Program-made: the position numbers and the translations under genes
DNA from: Nitrospira sp. KM1
GTDB lineage: Bacteria; Nitrospirota; Nitrospiria; Nitrospirales; Nitrospiraceae
Reading direction: 5' to 3'
DNA: 64,000 nucleotides
Assembly: GCF_011405515.1 (NCBI RefSeq)
Contig: NZ_AP022671.1
Span: 992,001 to 1,056,000, forward strand
Shown here: positions 53,015-60,967 of the stretch, piece after piece
Layout of the letters: each line of letters starts with the position of its first letter
Numbering within the stretch: position 1 is the stretch's first letter
The notes under the pieces: generated by a model
Told to the model about the DNA's origin: nothing
What the model saw: the letters and a program-made list of their open reading frames with translations, nothing else
Databases searched by the model: none

Positions 53015-53262
53015 GGCCCAGCCTCGAATGCAGCCATCATGTCCGGTGGTAACGGCGCATCAAAATCGTCAGAGATGGTCACGCGTCCTTTCAAAAGCCC
53101 CGAGCGGCGACGTGGTAGCTTGGCCTCAAGCGGTCCCAGCTCGGCCACCGGCATTCCATCTTTGCAAATCGTAATGCGCTGCCCTTTTGCAACGGCGGCA
53201 AGGAGTTTGGAAAAATGGGTCTTGGCCTCATGGACATTCACCGTTTTGGTGGCAACTTTCAT
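53011..53262 (-). CDS. vapB: Phd/YefM-type antitoxin
   Basis: 83 residues. The DNA-binding Phd block TVNVHEAKTHFSKLLAAVAKGQRITI and the tail PMAELGPLEAKL are typical, with a proline- and charge-rich C-terminal arm. It pairs with the VapC toxin. Confidence 0.9.
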   Translation of the reverse strand: MKVATKTVNVHEAKTHFSKLLAAVAKGQRITICKDGMPVAELGPLEAKLPRRRSGLLKGRVTISDDFDAPLPPDMMAAFEAGP

Positions 53263-53989
53263 ACACCCCCCACATGGACTAAGATTAGTCTACTTCGGAC
53301 TGGTGCGGGAGTCAATCCATTCGTTCCCGCGCACAGGAGGTCGCCCCCATGCGCCCATCATGATCCTTGAACATGAGGCACGCCTCGATATCCGGATTCC
53401 CGTCATGGAGGTAGTAGACTCGCACCTCTGCTCCTCGATGCTCCCTGAAGAGCCATCTCGACCATGAGTGGACTCAGACACCAACTCGCGCACCGACCTC
53501 TTTTCACCATCGTGTTGCGCCCCTCACCGACACCGGGGCGCAACAGAATCCCCCCAGTCTGTGGTCACGCACGACTGCAGGCGTGACACCGTCCTCACTG
53601 GCACGGTTGCCTCGGGCGTGCCACACCCCCTGACGGGCGACGGGTATTGGCTCGGCACGGTCGAGTCGCATTGTGAGACACGACGGTGCCAGACTTCACC
53701 TGGCACGGCGTCTCGAGACGCGGTGCCTCCGCAGACAATCGTGCGCCACTGCGCCGCTCTGCAGACCTAGGTGAGTGCCTCCCGGAACGCGGCCGGCACC
53801 AACACCGGAGTCCCTTCACTTCTCTGGCCACCCCTACTTTTTCGGTATGGTTATAAAATCTGAACCTTCTCATAAGTGCCTGAGAGAGCAATGACTGAAC
53901 AGTGGATCACTATTAGGAAAGCGTTTCGAGACGATTCACTGAGTAGGCCACATCGGCAGGGTGCTGAGCGTTACCTAATTGGTCACTGA
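53263..53989. other. Gene-free region with a cluster of hairpins
   Basis: Five perfect inverted repeats lie within about 210 bp (53514-53721): GTTGCGCCCC with GGGGCGCAAC (10 bp), GTCACGC with GCGTGAC (7), TGGCACG with CGTGCCA (7), GTGCCA with TGGCAC (6), and the palindrome GCGTCTCGAGACGC. The heptamer GGCACGG recurs at 53600, 53654 and 53702. No reading frame has a family likeness. It may be a replication or recombination site or a structured RNA. Confidence 0.55.
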
Positions 53990-54247
53990 ATGACGGAGCG
54001 TCCAGGATTTCTCCCACTGAAGGAAGCAGCTGTCTGGGCGGGCGTTTCTGCCCGTACGGTCAAGCGTTGGCTCGCTGATGGCTTACCGTGCTATCAAGCT
54101 GGCCATAGGACCAAGGTGCTTATTCGTCCGACGGATATTGACCAGTTTTTGACCAGGCGGCAGGTCACAAAAGTCGATATCGATGCTCTGGTTGAAAATA
54201 CTCTACGAGAGATGCAAGAGGCGCGGCACAGGACGGATGTAGCCTAA
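53990..54247 (+). CDS. Excisionase-like MerR/HTH protein
   Basis: 85 residues. The HTH FLPLKEAAVWAGVSARTVKRWLADGLPCYQAGHRTKVLIRPTDIDQFL is typical of excisionases and plasmid recombination directionality factors. It lies 361 bp before the integrase in the same direction. Function as Xis is an inference from this position. Confidence 0.8.
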   Translation: MTERPGFLPLKEAAVWAGVSARTVKRWLADGLPCYQAGHRTKVLIRPTDIDQFLTRRQVTKVDIDALVENTLREMQEARHRTDVA

Positions 54248-54608
54248 TACCCCATCATAGGTTTATCCTTTGACCTTGTACTTCTTGAGAAGGTCACGAA
54301 CGGCTTCCTCCACTCTGGCATGTGGTCGCCGTTTTTGCTGAATGGGCAGGATCTTCGTCTGTATCGCTCACCGAGAATCGATGCAGAGATTAAACTGCTC
54401 CTTGGATGAGGTATCCTATTTCATTGTTCACACCCTACTGTGCCCTGCTATGGGCGTCAATAGCGTTGTTGCAGTGCCATTAGATATTATGCCAGCATTA
54501 TAACATTACGCCACGTGTGGATGGATGACTGAGAGCAGGAAGAAAGATGGTGACAACATGTCAACCAATCATGCTGTAGGCAGAAACGTCTAATCCAAGG
54601 AGGATGAA
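54248..54608. other. Region before the integrase; possible remnant of a small protein
   Basis: 361 bp. On the minus strand a frame ending at 54263 reads ILPIQQKRRPHARVEEAVRDLLKKYKVKG without a start; this could be a decayed gene end. The rest presumably holds the integrase promoter. Confidence 0.4.
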
Positions 54609-55967
54609 TTGGGAGTCAAAGTTACACAACGAACTGGAAAGTCTGGCTGGTGGGTTTCCATCATCCACAATAACAGCCGCAAGAGGAAGCGGTTCTCTGA
54701 CAAGAAAGTAGCCGTAGAGTTTGCCAAGAAGATTGAGGCAAAGATCAGATGGGCCGAGGTCAATGGCAGTCCTGTAGTCTTTTCACAACCCGAACAGAAC
54801 ATGCCAACCCTGAAAGGGTACATGGAGAATTGGCTCAGTGCCTACGTGGATAACAACTGCAAATTCTCAACAGCCTCAGGCTATCGGCAGGTTTGTAAGA
54901 AGCACCTCTACCCTGCCCTAGGCTCTCGCACCTTGGATCACGTGACCAGAAAGGATGTGAAAGACTTGGTCGCCACCTGGAACAGCCAGGGGCTCAAGAA
55001 GCGGACGATTTTGAATATCCTGACTCCGCTGCGAGAAATGTTCAACCATGCCATTGACGATGGCACCGTTACCGCCAATCCTGTGTCCAAAGTTGGGATG
55101 ATCGTGAAGGGATGTAAGGCCTCAAGCGCCCATATCGAACCGCTGACCGCAATCGAGGTCAAGGCTTTACTTGCCACCACTAAGGAGCGGTATTCGTTTC
55201 TCTATCCGCTTTTCCTTTGTGCCGTACGGACAGGCATGAGAGAGGGAGAATTGATCGGCCTCCAATGGGAAGATATTGACTTCCTGGGATCCTTCATTGA
55301 AGTCCGGCATAATGTTGTCAGGCGGCAAGAGACATCCACCAAAACCAACCGGATTCGGCGCGTAGATCTCTCTCCCCAGTTACAAGCCGAGTTGCTCAAG
55401 TTGAAAGAAAATCTTCAGCTTGAAAGCTCGATGAAGGGATACGCTTTCCCGAAATGGGTATTCTTGACGCCACATGGCAACCGTATGACGAATGAGGTCC
55501 TCAGGAAAGGCTTCTACGCCTGTCTCGAAGCGGCTGGGCTGCGTCGGGTACGATTCCATGACCTGCGGCACACCTTCGCCAGCCTGTTGATTCAACAGAA
55601 TGCGAACGTAAAATATATCCAACAACAACTCGGTCACAGTAGCATCAACATCACGTTGGATGTATACTCGCATCTCTTTGAGGGAGACCATCGGCACCAG
55701 GTCCAGCGTCTGGACGATGAGCTATTGGAGACAAGTCCGAGGAGGTTAACTAACCCAGAAAACGCGCCCCAGCCGGACCCTCACCGAGAAGGGGCTCAGA
55801 CGCCTACCAACGAAACAATTGAATTTACAGCGAATCTAAGACACGGAGGGGTGACGGAGTGGCCGAACGTGCCGGTCTTGAAAACCGGAGACCTCGCAAG
55901 GGGTCCGCGAGTTCAAATCTCGCCCCCTCCGCCATATATCAGGAGGTTCCCTCAACCTTGCCCGTAG
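54609..55967 (+). CDS. int: Tyrosine recombinase (site-specific integrase) whose 3' end is in the tRNA gene
   Basis: The start is a TTG with ribosome-binding site AAGGAGG. The catalytic residues of tyrosine recombinases are visible: R (TGMREGELIGL), HDLRHTF with H-x-x-R, GHSS with His, and the tyrosine in DVYSHLF. The core-binding domain precedes it (MPTLKGYMENWLSAYV). The last ~45 residues are translated from the tRNA-Ser gene and its flank and end at 55967. In the circular form the frame would go on into the left end and stop at 30303-30305 (predicted 437 residues). Confidence 0.93.
   Translation: MGVKVTQRTGKSGWWVSIIHNNSRKRKRFSDKKVAVEFAKKIEAKIRWAEVNGSPVVFSQPEQNMPTLKGYMENWLSAYVDNNCKFSTASGYRQVCKKHLYPALGSRTLDHVTRKDVKDLVATWNSQGLKKRTILNILTPLREMFNHAIDDGTVTANPVSKVGMIVKGCKASSAHIEPLTAIEVKALLATTKERYSFLYPLFLCAVRTGMREGELIGLQWEDIDFLGSFIEVRHNVVRRQETSTKTNRIRRVDLSPQLQAELLKLKENLQLESSMKGYAFPKWVFLTPHGNRMTNEVLRKGFYACLEAAGLRRVRFHDLRHTFASLLIQQNANVKYIQQQLGHSSINITLDVYSHLFEGDHRHQVQRLDDELLETSPRRLTNPENAPQPDPHREGAQTPTNETIEFTANLRHGGVTEWPNVPVLKTGDLARGPRVQISPPPPYIRRFPQPCP
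55842..55885 (+). repeat. attR: 44-bp direct repeat inside tRNA-Ser
   Basis: Matches 30225-30268 with one difference. It includes the 5' half of the intact tRNA-Ser gene. On integration the element supplies this 5' half and restores the gene, whose 3' half is original chromosome. Confidence 0.88.
55845..55934 (+). tRNA. tRNA-Ser(UGA)
   Basis: 90 nt. The acceptor stem GGAGGGG pairs with CCCCTCC, then G and an encoded CCA. The anticodon loop CTTGAAA in stem CCGGT/ACCGG gives UGA, reading UCA/UCG/UCU. A long variable arm and a T-arm GCGAG-TTCAAAT-CTCGC are present, as expected for tRNA-Ser. It is an intact gene at the right end of the element. No convincing promoter is seen between the integrase core and the tRNA, so it may rely on the integrase transcript. 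Confidence 0.95.
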
Positions 55968-56768
55968 CAGACCTCCTTCATGGTCACCTGGTCACGGTTC
56001 GGTCACGATCATCAAGTCTCTGTCCACCACCTTCGAACAATGATTCAGTGTCTCTTGTCGTCCTCCCATCGCTGTGGTTATGTTGGCTTGCGGAATGACA
56101 GGCTCACGACGTTGTTGGCTTGGTCAGGGGAATCGTTGGATCACAATAAAGTAACCCCTATCATATTATCGACATGCGAAGTTCTTAAATATTTCTTCTG
56201 TGCGTTCACCAGAGCATTAGGCCGATGCCATTCGATTCGAGGTCTAAAACAACGCAAACGCAACCAGGCTCAGAACGGCAGAAATGGCGACCACTATAAG
56301 CCAAGATCTTGCGATCTCCTTGAGTGCAATTTCAGCTTCGTCAGCATTCCAGATAGAACTTATATACGGTGACCACCGGTGAGGTGCTTCAGCTGGAACA
56401 TTGCGGTGTGATGAGGGGAGTGACTCATGAACCCGGGAAGATTCATTTCCTTCCATGGCTCCCTCCCAATCGCTCCCCTGTTGTACGCAGGATTTCTGCT
56501 TGGAATATATAGAACGATTGGGGGGGAATGCTTTTGGAACTGACGGCTAAAAAGACCTGAAATTCGACTGGACGTTCTTAGGTGACAGAGCGCCACCGCC
56601 GGTAAATGAGGTGATTACCCTGCCCGACGTCTTTTCCGACTTGAGGCGAATCAGAGCTATAGGAGACCCGTATGATTGCCTGGGTTGAATGCCCGTCACT
56701 CACGGTTAAGGAAGAGCATGCCGCATTGGTGGCCGCCATATACCAATTTACAAACGAACACATGCATG
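55968..56768. other. Intergenic region with one short membrane-like frame
   Basis: About 800 bp after the element. A frame on the minus strand (56244-56456, 70 residues) ends in a hydrophobic helix (SWLIVVAISAVLSLVAFALF) and could be a small membrane protein, but it has no other support. A weak hairpin (AGGAGGT with ACCTCCT, 55941-55977) follows the tRNA. Nothing else seen. Confidence 0.4.
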
Positions 56769-57392
56769 TCAGTGCGCCATACGAGGAATAACCATGACGA
56801 GTTGCACGGCCTTGCGCGCTTTGTTCTCCCAACGGTGGGGGGTGCCGGCCGGGATAGTGATGGCATCGCCACGTCGAAGAAGACTTGTCTTCTCATCCAG
56901 CTGAAGCCACACTTCTCCAGAAAAAACGATGGCGAACAGTTCTATCTCTCGGGAGTGGAGCCGCCCTCCGCTGAATCCCTCCGGACGTATCGTGATCAAC
57001 AACGCCTCTAACCTACTGCCTGTCGATGCAGGACCTAACGACTCGATTTGTGAGCGCGACCATCCACTCTGGAGCATAAGTCGCTGTGAGGCTTTGATGA
57101 CGGCCGGAGCATGGGGCTCGGCCGCCTGAAAGAATTCTCCCAGCGTGACCCCAAGTCCGGCTGCAATGCGTTCGAGAGACGACAAGGATGGCGAAGCTTG
57201 ATTTAATTCAACTTGCGAAATGAAACTGGCTGAAAATCCGCACTTACTGGCCAGTGTTCGCACGGACAGCCGATGTGTATCCCGAAGCCGCCGAATCGCC
57301 GCACCGAGAGATTGCTCGATTGGACCACCCTCTTTGTGGCTCGCTCGGCCGGCTGATGCACGTCGGCTTCCCTCTTTCTTTTGTTTCGGCAT
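56769..57392 (-). CDS. XRE-family regulator with C-terminal cupin
   Basis: About 207 residues from the ATG at 57392. The N-terminal HTH (LGAAIRRLRDTHRLSVRTLASKCGFSASFISQVELNQASPSL) is XRE-type. The C-terminal cupin contains GRLHSREIELFAIVFSGEVWL and DAITIPAGTPHRW, as in HipB/PuuR-type regulators. The cupin senses a small ligand. No target is suggested by adjacent genes. Confidence 0.9.
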   Translation of the reverse strand: MPKQKKEGSRRASAGRASHKEGGPIEQSLGAAIRRLRDTHRLSVRTLASKCGFSASFISQVELNQASPSLSSLERIAAGLGVTLGEFFQAAEPHAPAVIKASQRLMLQSGWSRSQIESLGPASTGSRLEALLITIRPEGFSGGRLHSREIELFAIVFSGEVWLQLDEKTSLLRRGDAITIPAGTPHRWENKARKAVQLVMVIPRMAH

Positions 57393-57998
57393 AATCACCC
57401 TTTGAAATCTACATTGTTAGCTCGCTCACGAAGAAACATTGAAGAGTTGTTGATATACCGATTGGAGTCGCACAAGCATTCCCTGCAGAGTACGCGATCT
57501 TAAGTAAGCATTGCCCATCTATGCCGAGCCACTGCCCTGAGTAGATCGTTCTCCAGCAATATGTAGTTCCCCCAAAGGACGAGCCATCTCATGGTCCATC
57601 CTGCCTTTTTCTATACATAATAGTGCACGATAGTGCACGACATCGTGGACCAACGCAAACGATGTCATACTCACTTGGGTTCCGACCGCCGACGCTTGCA
57701 TGGGATGCATGGAAACCATGTCTGTTTCCACGGAGACAGCGCGATATCAAGCGACCTCATTGCCGAGATTCTCATCCTGGCGATAACTCAAATAGTAGCA
57801 CTCGGTGGACACCGCCTGGCCGCGCGATTTGCGAATCTTTTGCTTCAATTCTTCCGACGATGACGTACGGCACATTCTGTCTCGCGAGAGGCTCGAGTGC
57901 TGCTCCGCGAAATACAGTGTCCTTTGTAGTCGCACATAGGACACTATTACCGATTTCTTGTCCACTCGAAAATAATCAAGCAGACAGCCGAAGATCCC
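57393..57998. other. Intergenic region without gene support
   Basis: About 600 bp. Two frames on the minus strand (57519-57731, 57747-58040) have no family likeness. A tandem 10-mer, TAGTGCACGA twice, lies at 57621-57640. Nothing else seen. Confidence 0.4.
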
Positions 57999-58039
57999 TT
58001 GAATAGCATGTAAAAATATCTGTACAGTAATACTGTACA
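57999..58039 (+). promoter_or_regulatory. Promoter and palindromic operator before the YtxH-like gene
   Basis: -35 TTGAAT (57999-58004), 18 bp, -10 TACAGT (58023-58028). A perfect inverted repeat TGTACAGTA-A-TACTGTACA covers 58021-58039 and therefore the -10 box. A repressor site is likely; its protein is unknown. Confidence 0.5.
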
Positions 58040-58119
58040 TTTGTCTTGTAGCGGCACGGAGACCGTCCGGAGCCGGTTAGCAGCAGTGAGTCTCGCGCTC
58101 ACGAAGGAGGCACATCGTC

Positions 58120-58389
58120 ATGAACAATGATCAGGGTCATGGAGATTCATTCGAAATTGTGTTGGCATTTCTCATTGGAGCGGCTCTTGTCTCCGTCGCC
58201 GACCCACAACTCACGACGCAGTCCGCGGCGGACTCACCCGAGCAATTGCCCGGTTATACGGAACGCATCGGAGATGCTGTGGAGTCTGTCTCGGGACGGG
58301 TCAACGAAACATTTACAGAGGTGGTCAACCAGGGGAAAGAAATGCTGGAGGAAATGGGCGGTGCTAGTTCTAAGGCCTCCGCCTCATGA
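58120..58389 (+). CDS. YtxH-like small membrane protein
   Basis: 89 residues. A good ribosome-binding site (AAGGAGG) lies 9 nt before the ATG. After a short polar start comes one membrane helix (IVLAFLIGAALVSVA) and a charged amphipathic tail with repeated E and K residues, as in YtxH-like stress proteins. Function unknown; membrane anchoring is likely. Confidence 0.65.
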   Translation: MNNDQGHGDSFEIVLAFLIGAALVSVADPQLTTQSAADSPEQLPGYTERIGDAVESVSGRVNETFTEVVNQGKEMLEEMGGASSKASAS

Positions 58390-58554
58390 CCTGTCTGCAG
58401 TCCATCGGGGTGCCACTCTGCTGGAGGGCCTTCCTTCAATGAATCTCTCAGCGCTGCACCTTCCTGAAGTGACTTCTGAAGCACCCTTCTCTGAAGCACC
58501 GCCTCATTGTTAGACGGACGACTTTGCCGCTTCTTGAGCGCGTAATCCGAGCAC

Positions 58555-59139
58555 CTATCGACTCTTGGCCGGATTGCCCATGACCGTCACACCGGGCGCG
58601 ATATCACGGGTAACCACGCTGCCTGCTCCGATAATGGCGTCATCGCCGACCGTCACGCCGGGTAGAATGATCGCCCCGCCCCCGATCCACACATTTCTCC
58701 CGATGCAGATCGGTCTGCCAGATTCAAGACGCTCTCTTCGCAACGCCGGATCTCTCGGATGGTCCGCCGTCAAGATTTGAACGTTCGGTCCGATCTGGCA
58801 ATCGTCACCAATGTCTATCCTGGCAACATCGAGAAACACACAACCGAAGTTCGCAAAGATTCCTGTACCCAGACTGATGTTGTAGCCGTAATCGCAGAAG
58901 AATGGCGGGCGCAGAATAACTCCCTGCCCTATCGAGCCCAATAACTCTTTCAGGATGGTCAAGCGTTGCTCCGTCTGATCCGCCCCCGTTGTATTATACG
59001 CACGCAACAATCGATCGGCCCGTAGTTGATCCGAGGCGATTTCCGGTCCCTCTGCCCGATAGAGCCGGCCTGCAAGCATCTTTGTCTTTTCACTTACCTC
59101 GGATTGCGTGAGCGCCTGTGCAGATTTCGATTTGGACAT
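58555..59139 (-). CDS. Maltose O-acetyltransferase-type sugar acetyltransferase
   Basis: About 194 residues from ATG 59139, preceded by GAAGGAGG. An N-terminal helical block (KTKMLAGRLYRAEGPEIASDQLRADRLLRAYN) matches Mac/NodL acetyltransferases. Hexapeptide repeats follow (IDIGDDCQIGPNVQIL, ICIGRNVWIGGGAIILPGVTVGDDAIIGAGSVVTRDI). The catalytic histidine lies in TADHPRD. It transfers acetyl from acetyl-CoA to a sugar or similar molecule. Confidence 0.93.
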   Translation of the reverse strand: MSKSKSAQALTQSEVSEKTKMLAGRLYRAEGPEIASDQLRADRLLRAYNTTGADQTEQRLTILKELLGSIGQGVILRPPFFCDYGYNISLGTGIFANFGCVFLDVARIDIGDDCQIGPNVQILTADHPRDPALRRERLESGRPICIGRNVWIGGGAIILPGVTVGDDAIIGAGSVVTRDIAPGVTVMGNPAKSR

Positions 59140-59628
59140 GCCGCCTCCTTCTCTCTCATCATCCATCATGGAAGACACTGTATGAAAGAGGTCATCATAT
59201 CAACCTCTAGCTGTATGACATACCGGATGACAGTCTGAATCGGACGTTGAAGGGAGAATCAGTAACCTGTTCGTTACGTCTTGAGAAAGACCGAGAGATG
59301 GCAACCTTTTTCCAGGCTAGCCCTGGCATGGAAGCAGGATATCGTGAAGCCTCCGCTATCTCGAACGGTAAACAGATAGTTGATTGCGCACTGAGTGCAT
59401 AGTGCGAAATCTCACAGTTATTATGAATGCTCGATGAGTTCGCACGAACCCCATATGGCTGATCGGCGTAAGTAAATGATTTTAAATTGTTTTCATCTCC
59501 ACCAAAAATGTAATGCAACCGGCTTGTACCTGCTCAAAATGGCACTGTATTTGCTCATGAAAGCATCATCCAGCTTGCACGCCAATTCAGGAATACAAAC
59601 CAGTCTGGAATAAAGGAGCAAAAGCGAC
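59140..59628. other. Intergenic region, no gene seen
   Basis: 489 bp between divergent genes, likely holding both promoters. A short inverted repeat (CGCACT with AGTGCG, near 59386-59406) is seen. No convincing frame. Confidence 0.4.
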
Positions 59629-60444
59629 ATGAAGTCAATTTGCAATTTCTGGAGGATGCTCATACCGCTCGGCTGCATGCTGGGAATCCTGGCAACAAGC
59701 GATCCGATTCAGGCAGAATCTCTGACAGTCGGAGCAACCCATACCCTAAAAGCTGCGTTTGAAGAGATCATCCCCTTGTTCGAACGGGAGTATGGCGCAA
59801 CCGTCGATGTCGTGTACGCTCCGTCCAAGACGCTCCGTCGCCAGATCGAAAAGCGGGCTCCGATCGATGTGTTTCTCCCCGGATCAGTTGATGAGGTCAT
59901 GAAACTTCAGAAGAAAGGACTAGTCCTGGGGGACTACCGCGTGTATGCACAGACGTCCCTGGTCCTCGTCATGCCGACAAATTCTCCGGCTACTCCCATT
60001 TCATTTCGTGAGGGTCCACCGAACCGTGTGACACGCATCGCCGTGGGCGATCCTCAAACCTCGGGATTGGGAGACATCACCGCCAAAGCGCTGACGCAAG
60101 TTGATCCTGCGTACATGAGCCGATCGCATTTTGTGCAGGCGCCGCACAGCCATGATATTGTCGACCTCGTACGCTCGGGTGCGGCTGACGTCGGTCTTTT
60201 GTATCGTGTCGATGCAATCAATAGCGCACAAATGCGCATCATCGATGAAATACCTGCCGGATCGCATACTTCCGTTCAGTTTGGTCAGGCTATCCTGTCA
60301 ACCTGTCGCAGCGAGTCATTGCGGGTGGCGGAACGATTTCTCGATTACATGATGAGCGCCCGCGTGCAAAAACTCCTGCTCAAATATGGATTCGATGCTG
60401 CCCATATAACCACCTCGCCCATGGCTCAGCTCATACGCGAGTAG
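59629..60444 (+). CDS. ModA-like molybdate/anion-binding periplasmic protein
   Basis: 271 residues. A signal peptide (MLIPLGCMLGILATSDPIQA) precedes a type II binding-protein fold: LTVGATHTLKAAFEEIIPLFEREYG, GDPQTSGLGDITAKAL, and a C-terminal RVQKLLLKYGF. The usual ModA second block with a xDVFxSA pattern is PIDVFLPGSVDEVMKL here, so the ligand may differ from molybdate. No ModB/ModC genes lie nearby, which makes it an orphan. It may feed another transporter or sense an anion. Confidence 0.82.
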   Translation: MKSICNFWRMLIPLGCMLGILATSDPIQAESLTVGATHTLKAAFEEIIPLFEREYGATVDVVYAPSKTLRRQIEKRAPIDVFLPGSVDEVMKLQKKGLVLGDYRVYAQTSLVLVMPTNSPATPISFREGPPNRVTRIAVGDPQTSGLGDITAKALTQVDPAYMSRSHFVQAPHSHDIVDLVRSGAADVGLLYRVDAINSAQMRIIDEIPAGSHTSVQFGQAILSTCRSESLRVAERFLDYMMSARVQKLLLKYGFDAAHITTSPMAQLIRE

Positions 60445-60967
60445 CTGCGATTCGTGCCCGACTTATGGTGACCGGATCGAACAGCCCCGCGTTGATATGG
60501 CGGATACACTGCGACCTGTTCCCTATAAAAGACTCATTCTCAGATCATCATCACTTTAACGCTTGACCAATGGTCTTTCGGCAAGAGTATGCCGCAGGAA
60601 GCATGCTGTTTCCAGTCTGCATGGTACCTTCTCGTTCACTTGACGGTGACCCAACAATAAAGCCTTGTGATTGTAAGCGATTCTGCTTCGGTCCCTATGT
60701 CGTCCGCGCATGCTGACTCGTACATTAGAAGAGATCCCTAGAGATGAAATACTCATATCATCGGCACGGCATGAGGTCTGGGAAAGTCCTGCCCCCTCAG
60801 ACCCTCAACCATCTGATGTTTCGATCAACCATCAATGTATCTTGCGCTTCACATTGTGGTATAAACAGCTCCCGTCGCCATGACCCTCACCACCATTCGG
60901 GGCCGGTCATGAATGCCGCTTTTTCCTGGAGTGGTGTGACAAAGCCGTTTTTTGGTACACTCCGCGC
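60445..60967. other. Intergenic region, no gene seen
   Basis: 523 bp between the ModA-like gene and the RND pump. Frames on both strands have no family likeness. Presumably contains the pump promoter. Confidence 0.4.

Larger units (their letters stand above)
30225..55885. mobile_element. Integrative mobilizable element in tRNA-Ser(UGA)
   Basis: The limits are the 44-bp direct repeats at 30225 and 55842, 25,617 bp apart. The intact tRNA-Ser is at the right end and a tRNA fragment at the left. A tyrosine integrase and an excisionase-like gene lie next to the right end, and a relaxase/MobC pair with an oriT-like region lies inside. Coupling protein and mating-pore genes are absent, so transfer would need a helper. 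Cargo: an SOS-type mutagenesis cassette and a chlorite/NO/oxidant defence set. Toxin-antitoxin modules, whole and broken, cluster in the right third and at the left edge. Confidence 0.87.

Noticed and set aside
53468-53770. 100-residue cysteine-containing frame
   Set aside because: It overlies the hairpin cluster and has no family likeness or ribosome-binding site.
57621-57640. Tandem 10-mer as start of a repeat array or CRISPR
   Set aside because: Only two copies and no spacers; no CRISPR array or cas gene is seen anywhere in the window.
58021-58039. LexA box upstream of the YtxH-like gene
   Set aside because: The half-sites are in the wrong order and spacing for the CTGT-N8-ACAG box; called as an unassigned operator instead.
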